64,000 nucleotides of DNA from Spinacia oleracea. Lineage: Eukaryota; Streptophyta; Magnoliopsida; Caryophyllales; Amaranthaceae. The notes beneath the pieces are model-generated. The model was given only the letters and a program-made list of their open reading frames with translations, was not told the DNA's origin and did no database searches. Positions within the stretch are counted from its first letter, which is position 1. The number at the start of each line of letters is the position of its first letter. The translations under genes were made by a program, and so were the position numbers. The stretch covers positions 64,657,671 through 64,721,670 of the forward strand of contig NC_079492.1 in NCBI RefSeq assembly GCF_020520425.1. Reading direction: 5' to 3'. This document shows positions 1 through 11,878 of this stretch, in pieces.

Positions 1-1370
1 AACATTGAGTTGGAAGACTTTTGAAGCAAAGCGCATAATGAAAGAAGTAGGAAACTGGATATTATCCACTATTTAAATCTTAACTCAAGTTCTGAAAATC
101 CAAATTCTGTGATTCTAATTGGGTTGGATTTTAGACTTCAAGATATTTCCAACGAGTGCTCAGTCGCATAATTTTGACAAATAACGAAGGAGATATGACG
201 TTTTGAATATAGGGAACCGTGCAGTCGAGAAGATCGCCCGATAAGGCGTCGTTCGCCTGTTGCCCATCTAGCGACGGGCTCGTCAATTCTCTCAAGGGAA
301 AAAATCGCTCGTCGGGCGAAGAATTAAGTGATTTACGCGTGCCCGATCGGACCCCCGTCTCCCGCTGGGCATCGAGCGCCTACGAAGATCTTTGGAATAT
401 GCCGTTTTTTGTCGAGTTGTTAACCCGATCGGGCGACGACAACCCCTACCGCGTTTTATTAATTTAATGAGTTGTTTTTCTTTAGGATTTAGGAAATACT
501 ATATATATTAGAGTGTATGGAACTTATTTCGGATCTTATTTGCTAGACTCTTAGTTTATTATTTAGTTTTATTTTGCTCTCAAGTCTTAAACCTTTGTTA
601 AACACTTTTATTATTTTCAATTCAAATTGCAAGCTTTTGACTTTCATCCTTTGTTCTTCAACTAGGTATTGCTTAGTTTCTTACTTTATTATTCAATTTC
701 AATTTGTTTCTTATTTGATCATTTAATTTCAATTATGTTTTCATTAATCATGTTTGTTTGGTTGAATTTAAATATGTGTGAGTAGTCTACTTTCTAGGGT
801 TTAGGGGATCCATGAATGCATGATTGAGATGGAATTGGATTTAATGCTTGATTATTAATTATAATTTCTATAGCTTGTTTTAATTATTCGTCAATTTTGT
901 TCGGCCAGACTATTTTGATTGAGTTTGATGAATTTTAGATTATGCACCGAGAGTTATAAATCTGATGTTTATGATCTGTGGATTTTAGAGAGAGATTATT
1001 TCTAGTAAATTGTGAGAGCCTACTAGTTGTATTTCCTAAGGAATTCATAAGTTTCGAGAGATGCATGTTTTCGTAATTATGATTGTTAGTTGTTTATTAT
1101 TGTCCGTCGTCCAATCCTAGTCTGCATTTGTGGTGAACTGTTGCCCTAGATTCCTTTAATACTATTATTACCCTCATTAAAATTATTTTCGTAGTTTAAT
1201 CCTATAAAAACCAACCTTTTTACCCGTTACTTATAATCTAGACCTGTTAATTGTAGTACGGAGAACATTGTTTCCCTGTGGATTCGATCCTGACTTCCCT
1301 TGCTATTTAGTGAATTTAGGTTTATTTTTTATTAGGTGATACAACTGTAGTCTATCAGGAAGCGGGGAGA
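1..1370. repeat. Probable LTR-retrotransposon end (degenerate)
   Basis: No gene is recognised here. Positions 219-467 are open and GC-richer than their surroundings, but the 82-residue translation matches nothing I know. The stretch at about 1260-1360, with a phrase like 'ccctgtggattcgatcc', resembles the ends of Ty3/gypsy LTRs in plants. That comparison is from memory, and I could not define both ends or a target duplication. Most of 480-1260 is AT-rich and featureless. Confidence 0.35.
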
Positions 1371-1437
1371 TGGATTATTATTTATTGTAAGAAATTAGTG
1401 GGTGAATTACTTATTATGGAAAAAGAGGATGGAGTAA

Positions 1438-2384
1438 AGGGTCGTTTGATTCGCATAGGGTAAACGGAACGAAATCATGAAAGGGATAGAAAGGGAATGG
1501 AAATCAAATATATTTGATGTAATGAGTCGTTTGGGATGCATTTATTCATTTTCCATATATCTTCTCTCTTACACAATTGCTCCACTAGATCCAGTGTTGT
1601 CACCGCCCCTTCTCTTGCTCCCTCTCTCGGCGCTGCCTCCTCTCCTGCTCCCTCCGGCGCCGCCCTCTTCGATTCTAGGGTTGTTGCATCTCCCTCTGTT
1701 TGCCTCTTATTTTCTCACGATTTTATGGGGGAATTTGATGCTTAAATGGTCTAATTCGACTATGAAAGCTTTAGATTTCATAGCCCATTTCTAGACATGA
1801 TCATTACAAAAAAGGTTAATTTTCATTCTGTTTCTTGTTTTTCCTTCAAGGTTTTAGGGTTCGGTGGATTTTCAGGGTGGCGAGGTTTGGTTTATGGGGG
1901 TGGTGGTAGGGTTTTTCTAGTTTGTCGATGGGTAAGGGATGGTGACCGGGGAGAGTTTTAGTGGTGGTGACCGGTGAGTTGGATTTTGGGTGGTTTTAAG
2001 ATGCAGGGGCTGGTTTCGAGGTGGTGATGGTTGGTTTCAGGGTGGTTGCGGGATGGTGATGGTTGGTTTCAGGTGGGTTTTAGTGGTTGCGAGGGTGGCT
2101 TCGGGTGGTTTTTCGGTGGTTGGAATGGTGAAATCTGATGGCATTGCGATTGTATTGGCAGTTGTGGTGTTGGAGTTGGGTGGTGGTGTGGTGTATAAGT
2201 TGGTCAATGTTGGTCAAGGAAGATGAGTGTAGAGGAGTTTGGGGGTAAGGTAGTGGAAAGTTTGGGAATACGAGGGGTGAAGGGAATGATTGAAATGGAC
2301 GAATAAACAACAAAAAAGGGAATGAGAGATTGAGAGGTGTTGAATCTATTTCCTTTTCTTAAAGACACTAAAACAAACGCTCCC
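1438..2384. mobile_element. Non-autonomous PIF/Harbinger-like element
   Basis: The left end reads AGGGTCGTTTGATTCGC. The right end, reverse-complemented, reads GGGAGCGTTTGTTTTAG. The two form a short imperfect terminal inverted repeat. TAA flanks both sides (1435-1437 and 2385-2387), the 3-bp target duplication expected of PIF/Harbinger elements. The interior is G-rich, low-complexity sequence with no transposase. The open frames at 1477-1794 and 1990-2226 are composition artefacts. A second copy of the right 256 bp lies at 6758-7013 as part of a larger duplication. Confidence 0.6.
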
Positions 2385-2507
2385 TAAGTGTGAGGACGAT
2401 AGGAGAAAGATAAAGATTAATACTTCATATAATTGAGAGTAGGGACCATTACATAACAAAAAAAAAGTGCAACTCATAATAAAAGTGTATCGTTATTTGA
2501 CGCTCGC

Positions 2508-3977
2508 TGTGAGGGGGTCGAAAAAGCGCGAGGCTAATGTGTGACCTTGTCCCTCGTGGGTGTGACGTTTCTTTTTGGCAAATCAAGTGTAATTGGATTT
2601 CCTGTGAGTTTACACCCAATTAACTAGTAATATAGGAGTCGCCATTCAGTTTTTAACGACAATGAGAAAAACTGACAAAACCCAGTTATCGTGACATAAA
2701 GGAAGTGCAATTATGTTTGACCACGACGGCCGTAGGTTCCCTTGTGATCCCTGGTGTGGGGATCTCTCAACATACACCCGCAAGGTAGAGATTGAGGGTT
2801 CGGGGGACTGTAACTACCGAGAGGAGTACTCGCTCTTAGATAACTCCAGAGGCAGGATATCCTTACTAGCTCAGCATAAATAATTGAAGGGACATGTGTT
2901 AACTATTAAACTAATCTGAGTTGATTTTAACAATATGCAACATATAGTACTAGATCGAGCGCGATTATCTAATTTAGATTGTATTAAGGGACCTAGCATG
3001 ATGATCCAATTTCCCAAAAATATCATATTTATTAGGCGTGATAGAACAATCAGATTTAGTTAGTTTAATAGTTCATAAAAAGGCGAGGAAAGCAATTAAA
3101 CCATGGAAAAGGGACACATTACGACGCACCCTTGAGAGGTGCGTCACGGTTCTCATAAAACTAACCACTTTGACTTTGCTATTTCTCCTTTTATTTAACG
3201 AATCTCAAATTATAGGACAGGATACGTTCTGTTCGATGTTTGTATCGATTGCGACAGAACGCGTGATCAGTTTTGCAGCGTGAGGCTTAGGCTTAGGGGT
3301 TTAGAGTCAATACTCGGAATAATAATTGTGTGTTTTTTTTTCACGTCGAACTTGGGCTATATTTATAGAAAAGAGTTCGTGGAAAGATAGAATTGTAGAG
3401 CTCTAATCCACGAGGAATTAGGAAAGAACACGTCCCAGGTAATTTCAACGCCCAGGCCTGGGCGCCGAAGATTTCGGCGCCCAAAGCCAGGCGTTGAAAA
3501 TAGGATCTGGGCTATTTTCTTAGTCAGATTCGGATTCCTAGAATCCGGAGTATTTGAGACTTAATCGAGTCTTTTAGTGCGTATTAACCTTGTGACAGAA
3601 TGCGTCTGGGCCCGTTACGAACTCTAGGCTCGTTAGGATTTTAATTAATACGTAACTCTTACTTTCGAATCATATTAGGAATAGGATTCTCTCGCAATTT
3701 CTATCTCATTTAGGATTTATGTTGGAGTGCAACACCTAATTCTGACAGGTTTCTATCTTTTATGACTTGCCACTTTTAACAACTACCCATTACGGCAGTT
3801 ACTATTTTTAGCAGGTTTCCATAAATAGCAGGTTTCTATAAATAGCAGGTTTCGGGTGAAATGAAAAGGGGTGATCGAGATTCGTTATTTTATAGGAGAT
3901 GCGTTGTCAAGTGGAGATTTATGCTTTCATCATTGAACCTTCCCTTTCGGGAATGGGGACAAAAGTAGGTGTCTACA
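2508..3977 (-). mobile_element. LTR of Tat/Ogre-type Ty3/gypsy element (copy 1)
   Basis: On the minus strand this LTR begins TGTAGACACC (plus end at 3977) and ends CCCTCACA (plus start at 2508), with canonical TG...CA ends. It matches LTRs at 7138-8579, 39951-41026 and 50313-51773. The purine-rich tract at 3978-3993 adjoins it, so it is the 3' LTR of a minus-oriented element. A TATA-like CTATAAAT lies on the minus strand at 3361-3367. A palindromic repeat sits 76 bp upstream of it at 3443-3500. Confidence 0.85.
3443..3500. repeat. Palindromic GCGCCCAGG repeat (representative of ten copies)
   Basis: The unit of about 58 bp runs TTTCARCGCCCAGG, then its inverse, a GAAGATTTCGGC centre, and a second CGCCCAG...GGCGTTGAAA palindrome. 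Copies: 3443-3500, 5523-5583, 6435-6493, 8072-8102 (half), 40506-40565, 42766-42825, 43695-43752, 45332-45390, 49477-49535, 51254-51310. All lie in Tat/Ogre material, and none was seen outside it. Confidence 0.88.
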
Positions 3978-6757
3978 GTTAGCCCCCACTTTGACTAAGT
4001 CTTGGAGTAAGACGATGGTCAAAGTATTAGACGGAGTGCGTCGCACAAGTCATGTGACCTGCTTTTGCGAGGGTCTCACGAGCCCCCGAGTGATAACATT
4101 TGACTTAAGGGTCATCACTTGAAGTGTCGACATATCCCTCACGTGTCATTGGGATTTGTCAACGGATAGTATAGAAACTCCCTCACTTTGTCATTGGAAG
4201 TATCTAAAGAGGCGTAGAAAACTCCCTCACTTTGTCATTGGGAGTAGCTACTTGATGTTTTCGAAATCAAAGCTATAAAGTGTAATTGGGCCTGGCCAAG
4301 CCCAATCACGAGGTAAAAAATGTTTTTAAAGATTCTCATTTTTCAGGGTTAGCTAAACGAGAAAACCCCCTTGTTTTTATGGGACGTAAACCGAAGGAAA
4401 ACCCAGCACATCGTTCTTTTTTGGAAAAAACGGAAAACCATTCTTTTAAATTTTGGAAAAAAGGAAAGCTACTCACATCGTTCTTTTTTGGAAAAACGGA
4501 AAACCAATCCTTTAATTTTTGGAAAAAAGGAAAACTACTCACATCGTTCTTTTTGGAAAAACGGAAAACCAATCCTTTAAAAAAAGGGAAAGCTACTCAC
4601 ATCGCTTTTTTTTGGAAAAACGGAAAACCAATCCTTAAAAAAGGGAAAGCTACTCACATCGCTTTTTTGGAAAAAACGGAAAACCAATCCTTTAAAAAAA
4701 GGGAAAGCTATTCACATCGCTTTTTTTTGGAAAAACGGAAAACCAATCCTTTAAAGGAAGGGAAAGCTACTCACATCGCTTTTTTTGGAAAAAACGGAAA
4801 ACCAATCCTTTAATTTTTTGGAAAAAGGGAAAACTACTCACATCGTTCTTTTTTGGAAAAGACGGAAAACGAGAAAAAGTTATTGCTGTAGTGACTAAGG
4901 ACCTGCGCGGTTAGTGACGCAGACCCCGCCCGCTGAAGGTGGGCGAGCCTGTCTTTGGTTTTTGAAGAATTTATTTTCTTTCGAGGGATGCTCGGATTTA
5001 GTTACAATCTGAATGTGGGTTGACAACGTGCTTAGACGGACCATTGTCTCGTGGTCATCATCTTTCATGGTTTTGAGCTAGTTTTTACGGCTCAATTTTT
5101 CCACTACTTGGGTCCTTGATTAGGGGACTATGTATAAGTATCAACGGCGACCTTTGTCTTGAGGTCGTAAACCGGTTTTATTTTTTGAGACATCCAAACA
5201 CGGGACTTCGTATAGCGTAGTCTGGAAATATTGTTTTAACTTTGCATACTCTCTATTGAAATATATATTTTCTTTCGAGCCCCCAAGCACTGGTGCTTGA
5301 CGGTCAGTTCTTGTCAAAGTGGTTTTTTTTGGGGATACGCATTTTGTAATGTCCTTGATTGTGTTTGGGATCGTGCTCGTAAGTGCGAGCGATCTTTGAA
5401 GTGGTGTGCTATTCTTAACAAAGTCGTGAGGTGCGACTTTCAGTAAAGAAATCAGCAATTTTCGAGTCGAATGGATACGGCAGGGCCCTATAGAAGTTAG
5501 GGCCTTTTTTGAGCCTGGGTTCATTTTCGGCGCCCATGCCTGGGCGTTAAAGATTTCGGCGCCCAGCGCTGGGCGCTGAAAATGATTTCTGGCGAGGTTC
5601 CTTGACGACACAGTTGGCCTCTTGTTCGTTCGTTTTCTTTTTTCTTTTGAATGCGTTCGTAAATGTTCGATACTTAGAAAAGATGACATGTATGTGCGAA
5701 CGAGCGTTCATAGAATGGCCGTTGTGTGCGGTCCATTAATCAGTTTGTTTGAATCATTTTTTTTTTTTTGAGCAATGACTGATTTTGGATAGTTTGCTTA
5801 GAAGCTTGATAGGGTTCAGGCCCATTCACGAGGTGGGCTCAAACATCGTGCCCTTTCGATTGTTCAAACATTTGCTTCGAGATTTTTTATTTTGCTATGG
5901 TTGTTTCGTAGCTTGGAGCCCCCAAGTATGCATGTTGGGATGCTTCCTTTTGGCGTACGATTTTGTAGGTTCTTTCGAGAGAGATGCCTTGGGGTTCCGC
6001 TCGTGTAGGTGCGAGCTATCCCTTTTGTGGTAGGTAATATTTTGCTACCTTTAATCCTTAATGTAGGAGTCATGTGGCTTGCATTTTGAATTTGGGCGAT
6101 AAGTAGTCTTTGCCTCTTTTACACGTGCTCTTGGTCGTGCCTACATTAGTGCAATATGCCTTACTCTTTTTTAGACTTGTACCGTGGGATGGTTGAACTT
6201 ATGGTGCGACGTAGGCTTGTGTGGCCTAACAGCTTGTCTTAGAACATTCCTCCAGGTATTGGGATATCATTATTATTTTTGCATTGGAGTACTTCATCAA
6301 GCCTCGTTCAGGTGTTCGAACAAGTGTAGCACCTTCTGCGTTGGTTCGCACGGCTTATTACTTCGTTCGATGCGAGGATTCATAGGTGTTTCTTTCTTAT
6401 TTTTATATCTGGGCAAAACTTGGCTAGCAGGAAGATTCAGCGCCCAAGCCGGGGCGTTAAAGATATCGGCGCCCAGCTCTGGGCGTTGAAAATGATTTCT
6501 GGGTATATTTTGACAGTTCTTATCCTTGATTTTTTTTCTTTCGCTTTTGCTTTGGAACGAGGTAGACTGTGTAACGGGCGCTTGTAGGGCGAGCGTTATG
6601 TGCAGTAGTTTGATCGGAGTTTTGGTGACTCGCAATTTTCAGTTGCCCTTGTTAGTGGGGTGACTTTATATGTTCTAAGTAGTGCTTAGAATTTGGGAGG
6701 GGTTGTAGTCATTCTAAGGTTCGTTTTACACGATTAAAGCTTAGGATTGTGCCCCTA
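3978..6757 (-). mobile_element. Truncated 3' internal region of Tat/Ogre element
   Basis: This is the polypurine-tract side of a minus-oriented element. It starts with the tract next to the LTR, followed by A-rich tandem repeats, the 'cgcggttagtgacgcagacc' block (4907-4926) and diverged modules also seen at about 42.1-42.5 kb (for example 'gagcccccaag'). Palindromic repeats occur at 5523-5583 and 6435-6493. It stops abruptly at 6757 where duplicated flank begins. No gag or pol remains. The open frames at 4286-4813 and 5141-5689 are repeat artefacts. Confidence 0.75.
4420..4870. repeat. A-rich tandem repeat in retroelement 3' UTR
   Basis: About eight imperfect units of 50-65 bp are built on 'ggaaaaacggaaaacc' and 'gctactcacatcg'. 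A related array with shorter units of about 31 bp lies at 41461-41690 in the second element. Tandem repeats in this position are typical of Tat/Ogre elements and are known to seed satellite DNA in plants. The 175-residue open frame across it is a by-product. Confidence 0.8.
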
Positions 6758-8579
6758 TGAAATCTGATGGCATTGCGATTGTATTGGCAGTTGTGGTGTT
6801 GGAGTTGGGTGGTGGTGTGGTGTATAAGTTGGTCAATGTTGGTCAAGGAAGATGAGTGTAGAGGAGTTTGGGGGTAAGGTAGTGGAAAGTTGGGGAATAC
6901 GAGGGGTGAAGGGAATGATTGAAATGGACGAATAAACAACAAAAAAGGGAATGAGAGATTGAGAGGTGTTGAATCTATTTCCTTTTCTTAAAGACACTAA
7001 AACAAACGCTCCCTAAGTGTGAGGACGATAGGAGAAAGATAAAGATTAATACTTCATATAATTGAGAGTAGGGACCATTACATAACAAAAAAAAAAGTGC
7101 AACTCATAATAAAAGTGTATCGTTATTTGACGCTCGCTGTGAGGGGGTCGAAAAAGCGTGAGGCTAATGCGTGACCTTGTCCCTCGTGGGTGTGACGTTT
7201 CTTTTTGTCAAATCAAGTGCAATTGGATTTCCTGTGAGTTTACACCCAATTGACTAGTAATATAGGAGTCGCCATTCAGTTTTTAACGACAATGAGAAAA
7301 ACTGACAAAACCCGGTTATCATGACATAAAGGGAGTGCAATTATGTTTGACCACGACGGCCGTAGGTTCCCTTGTGATCCCTGGTGTGGGGATCTCTCAA
7401 CATACACCCGCAAGGTAGAGATTGAGGGTTCGGGGGACTGTAACTACCGAGAGGAGTACTCGCTCTTCGATAACTCCAGAGGCAGGATATCCTTACTAGC
7501 TCAGCATAAATAATTGAAGGGACATGTGTTAACTATTAAACTAATCTGAGTTGATTTTAACAATATGCAACATATAGTACTAGATCGAGCGCGATTATCT
7601 AATTTAGATTATATTAAGGGACCTAGCATGATGATCCAATTTCCCAAAAATATCATATTTATTAGGCGTGATAGAACAATCAGATTTAGTTAGTTTAACA
7701 GTTAATAAAAAGGCGAGGAAAGCAATTAAACCATGGAAAAGGGACACATTACGACGCACCCTTGAGAGGTGCGTCACGGTTCTCAGAAAACTAACCACTT
7801 TGACTTTGCTATTTCTCCTTTTATTTAACGAATCTCAAATTATAGGACAGGATACGTTCTGTTCGATGTTTGGATCGATTGCGACAGAACGCGTGATCAG
7901 TTTTGCAGCGTGAGGCTTAGGCTTAGGGGTTTAGAGTCAATACTCAGAATAATAATTGTGTGTTTTTTTTTTCACGTCGAACTTGGGCTATATTTATAGA
8001 AAAGAGTTCGTGGAAAGATAGAATTGTAGAGCTCTAATCCACGAGGAATTAGGAAAGAACACGTCCCAGGTAATTTCAGCGCCCAGAGCCAGGCGTTGAA
8101 AATAGGATCTGGGCTATTTTCTTAGTCAGATTCGGATTCCTAGAATCCGGAGTATTTGAGACTTAATCGAGTCTTTTAGTGCGTATTAACCTTGTGACGG
8201 AATGCGTCTGGGCCCGTTACGAACTCTAGGCTCGTTAGGATTTTAATTAATACGTAACTCTTACTTTCGAATCATATTAGGAATAGGATTCTCTCGCAAT
8301 TTCTATCTCATTTAGGATTTATGTTGGAGTGCAACACCTAATTCTGACAGGTTTCTATCTTTTATGACTTGCCACTTTTAACAACTATCCATTACGGCAG
8401 TTACTATTTTTAGCAGGATTTCATAAATAGCAGGTTTCAATAAATAGCAGGTTTCGGGTGAAATGAAAAGGGGTGATCGAGATTCGTAATTTTATAGGAG
8501 ATGCGTTGTCAAGTGGAGATTTATGCTTTCATCATTGAACCTTCCCTTTCGGGAATGGGGACAAAAGTAGGTGTCTACA
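6758..8579. repeat. Long direct repeat, copy 2
   Basis: This is the second copy of 2129-3977. It begins inside the PIF-like element's tail (6758-7013), continues through the same flank (7014-7137) and contains a full LTR. The junction at 6757/6758 joins retroelement interior directly to host flank. A normal retrotransposon insertion cannot give that arrangement. Confidence 0.85.
7138..8579 (-). mobile_element. Tat/Ogre LTR (copy 2), possibly a solo LTR
   Basis: A complete LTR with TG...CA ends. On its left is CTCGC (7133-7137) and on its right CCCGC (8580-8584). The two agree at 4 of 5 bases, as a slightly diverged 5-bp target duplication would. No internal sequence lies on either side, so it behaves as a solo LTR. 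Its palindromic repeat (8072-8102) has collapsed to about half length, probably by deletion between 'cgccca' repeats. Confidence 0.7.
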
Positions 8580-9862
8580 CCCGCCCATGCTAAAATCGCT
8601 CTATTATTTACAGTGAAAGTACAAAATTGCCCTTATAAAAATTACCCCCTCCATTCATTTTTTTTTTACCCTTTTCACCTCACCTCTCTCTCAACCCCCC
8701 TCCCCCTCCAGCCTGGTATCTCGGTACTAGCCGGAAAATTATATTCCGGTGATCAATTTTTTTTGTTTTTCTCTTTAACTCATTATGGTACCGAACTCGT
8801 AATTTCGCCAGAAAAAGTTGTTGACATCGTTACTTTATTCATAATTCATCAAAGAAGCTGGAGGGGGAGCTCACGTAATGGTGTAAGTCGTGAAAGTAGT
8901 TCGCCCGAATTTCGTGAACAATCATCAATGGAGGAGGTAAAAATGGAATTTTTTTTTTTTTACTATTCATTTCTCACGCACGGACTTTGCATGGTGGTCA
9001 TGGAAGTGGCGCACGAAATTTGCATGGCTCCCATGTCCATGGCGCAAATTTTGTGTATGGAAGACTTGGAAGTGGCACACAGAATTTGCGCCGTGGACAT
9101 GGGAGCCATGCAAATTCCGTGCGCCACTCCCATGTCCACCATGCAAAGTCTGTGCGCCACTCCCATGACCACCATGCAAATTCCGTGCACGGGAAGCATA
9201 TTTGAAATTCAATTTTTTTTTCTTTTTTTATTTTTAACGTAAAGTTTATTCGAATTATATTATAATTTGTTAATTTAATTTTTATTTATTTTAGAAATTA
9301 TGTTAGTGCTTTTAGAAATTTCTAGAAATTATGATGTATATTTATTGTTTAGCGATAATAATTTAATAATATTTCCTAACATTTATAAATTAATAATAAT
9401 CCCTAACATTTATAAAAAAAATTCGCGAAAAATAAATATGCGGATTATATTCGATTTTTCGTTAACATAATAAATTATAATAAACTAAAATAATTATATT
9501 GAACAATCAAAATAAAAACAGAAAACTAAATAATAAAAATAAATTAAATTAAATCGAAAATAATAAAATCAACAAAAACTAAATAATATAAACAGAAATA
9601 GCACAACAATAATAATATAAAAAAAAGGTGGGCGGCGACAAAGATGTGGTGGGCGGCGAGAAGAAGGTTGAACAAACCCGACCGGAGTTCGGCTGAGGTG
9701 GTGTCGGCGCAACTGCTAGGCTGTCGGAGGAAGAAGGGAGGGAGGGAGAGAAGGAGCAGAGAAGGAGGAAAGGGTGATGAGGGAGGGGGGTCAATTTAAT
9801 TTTAAAGGGCAGGATCGTACTTTACGTAAAAAATTGGGGTGTTTTTAACTGAATAGGGTGTC
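8580..9862. mobile_element. MULE-like non-autonomous element with long degenerate TIRs
   Basis: The left stretch at about 8600-8645 (with GTGAAAGTAC and TTGCCCTTATAAAA) pairs with the inverse of about 9790-9835 (GTACTTTACG and TTTTAAAGGGCA). This suggests diverged terminal inverted repeats of 60-70 bp as in Mutator-like elements. The solo LTR seems to have inserted near its left tip. The interior has a GC-rich inverted repeat (8980-9156), AT-rich filler and a purine-rich stretch at 9625-9790. There is no transposase, and the many overlapping open frames at 8571-9242 come from the repeat. Confidence 0.4.
8980..9156. repeat. Long GC-rich inverted repeat
   Basis: The arms at about 8980-9055 and 9080-9156 are inverse copies, roughly 90% or more identical by eye, around a loop of about 24 bp. 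Each arm is itself built of units of about 33 bp containing TTTGCATGG and CATGGGAGTGGCGCAC. A further unit follows at 9157-9192. The structure is open in several frames on both strands, and none of those is credible as a gene. Confidence 0.8.
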
Positions 9863-9869
9863 GAATAAA

Positions 9870-10389
9870 AATCCCATAATAAAATACACCCTTTTAAATG
9901 TAACTCGTATTAAAATACGAATAGAGTTATAATTATGATTGAGATCTTGTGTACGATAATTCACAGTTTTCCTATTCAAAGTCTCCTTCCCTAATTTGTA
10001 ATCATACACTACAAACTTTTAGGAAAGACGGTCTAACGGTTAGACTACTTTTATGCACTGAAATCAATTAGTTATGCACTTTAACTAATTAGTTAACCAC
10101 TGAAACCAATTAATTAGTTAAGTATGAAATTCAATTAGTTAAGCAATGAAACCAATTAGTTATGCAACCGAACCAACTAGTTAAGCATTGAACCAATTAG
10201 TTCAACAATGAAACTGATTAGTTAATTCATGAGATCAATTAGATAAGATTTTACGAGTTTTAGTTAATAATAAGTTTGTTAAAAAATAATAACTATTCGA
10301 CCCATAAATTTAAATATTTGTCTTTACACTTTCACTGTTTTGTTATTCAATTAGTTATGATTTTATTAATTTTAATTATGCATTACATT
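9870..10389. repeat. AT-rich spacer with AATTAGTT minisatellite
   Basis: Between about 10050 and 10250 a unit of 22-26 bp containing ACCAATTAGTTA is repeated about eight times with drift. The start (about 10008, ACAAACTTTTAGGAAAGACG) resembles the terminal repeat of the nested MITE at 16540-16775, which carries similar AATTAGTT repeats. The same family is likely. I could not fix its other end. No gene is seen. Confidence 0.5.
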
Positions 10390-11437
10390 TAGGGGTGTCA
10401 AATCGGATCAACGGATCGGGTTTGGGTCGGACTCATCGGATTCGGGTTGAAACGGATCGGATTGGAACGGATTAATTTGGCTAACGGGTCGGATCGGATC
10501 GGATTGAAAACTTAACGGACCGGATCGGGTCGGATTTTTTATTCACGGATTCATATCGGATCGGGTTGTAAACGGGTCGGATTGTAGTCGGTTTGGGTCG
10601 GATCGGATCGGATTGGAATACGACGGATTGTTAACGGGTTTAGTCGGACTATAACGGGTTCGGGTTCATGTCGGTCGGATTAATATCGGATCGGATTCAT
10701 ATCGGGTCGGATTCATATCGGATCGGATTCATTTCGGATCGGATTCATATCGGATCGGATTAATCGGTAACAGACTAAAACGGGTTGGATTGAAACTAAT
10801 TTAGCCTGGTACATTGGATTCAGTTTTATATTGGTTCGGGTAATTATCGGATCGGGTTATTTGGTAGCGGGTTGGAATTTGGGGCAGTTCGTTTCCAAAT
10901 TATATATTATCATATCGATGACTTAATTAGGCCGGGGACGAAAATAATAACTAACTTTTAAAAGTAATAAGAATTTAAGATTAGTAATATAAGTTATTGA
11001 ATATATTATTATATCGATGGGTTGGAATTAGTTCGGATTAAACAGGTCACGGATTAAAAACGGATCGGATCTAACGGGTCACGGGTTGAAACGGGTCGGA
11101 TTAAACGGGTCACAGGTTAAAAACGGATCGGATTAAACGGATATTCCTCGGGTTGGAACGGATTCGGATTGAAACGGATCGGATCATAAACGGGTTTCGG
11201 ATCGCTTCGGATCGCTTCGGATCGGATTAAATGGATCCGGATTGTCACGGATCGGTCTGTTAACGGATTCGGATCTTAATCGGATCAATACTAACGGGTT
11301 GGGTCGGATTCGGGTTGAATATAATCGGATCGGATCGGATTTCGGATTTTAACTCGCGGGTTCTAAACGGTTCGGATTCTAAACGGTCGGACAAACTCAT
11401 CGGGTTCACTGGGTCGGATTGAGAATTGACACCCCTA
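10390..11437. mobile_element. hAT-like non-autonomous element A, filled with GGATCGG repeats
   Basis: The ends are TAGGGGTGTCAA and TTGACACCCCTA, a perfect 12-bp inverted repeat. ATTACATT is duplicated exactly on both sides (10382-10389 and 11438-11445). An 8-bp duplication with TAGGG-type termini is diagnostic of the hAT superfamily. The 1048-bp interior has no transposase. It is almost entirely degenerate short words such as CGGATCGG, CGGGTTGG and GGATTC, except for an AT-rich island at about 10890-11020. Confidence 0.85.
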
Positions 11438-11445
11438 ATTACATT

Positions 11446-11749
11446 AGTTTAGTTAGTACCAAAAAAATGGTCTAACTGTTAAACGGTCTTAAGGTGCACG
11501 GTTGGGTGCACCCTTATGTGTACAGTGTACTGAGTTTCTAGAACCAGATAAAAAAGTTTAAAGATAGAAATTTCGTTTCCACGAAACCGCGTTTACTGTT
11601 GGGCCGATCATTTAATCGTTGACTTCGACACATTAGTTATTGGTGACTTGGTGTGATAACAATTAACAACGCATATGTCAAATATATCAATTGTTAAAGT
11701 CTGGTGTATGGGACCACGGATCAATTAATATAGTCTGCTTTAATTTCAA
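11446..11749. other. Spacer, nothing recognised
   Basis: This is a non-coding stretch of about 300 bp between the hAT-like element and the Helitron end. A short inverted word pair, 'ggtctaactgttaaacggtc', lies near 11470. No open frame, terminal repeat or RNA gene was found. Confidence 0.5.
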
Positions 11750-11878
11750 CTAGTTTGGAAGCCCGTGCGATGTACGGGTTTCGTTTTATTTGTTCTTTTT
11801 TAGTAACGGTTTTGTATTTATGTTATTAGGTTTTGTTACGGTGAATGGATGGTATTTTTTTTTTGGAAGACAATCATC

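Larger units (their letters stand above)
2129..3977. repeat. Long direct repeat, copy 1 (MITE tail, flank and LTR)
   Basis: This block recurs at 6758-8579 with near identity. It contains the last 256 bp of the PIF-like element, about 120 bp of host flank and an entire 1.47-kb LTR. The main difference is about 30 bp inside the LTR's palindromic repeat, absent from copy 2. The duplicated flank shows that both LTR copies come from one original insertion site. Confidence 0.85.

Noticed and set aside
219-467. 82-residue open frame in a GC-rich patch
   Set aside because: No motif, splice context or start environment; it lies in LTR-like repeat DNA.
4286-4813. 175-residue open frame
   Set aside because: It is only the translation of the A-rich tandem repeat.
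4420-4870. Possible CRISPR-like array
   Set aside because: Units are adjacent and imperfect with no unique spacers, and the genome is a plant.
8571-9242. 223-residue open frame and several overlapping frames on both strands
   Set aside because: They arise from the GC-rich inverted repeat and start inside the LTR end; all frames stay open for the same reason.
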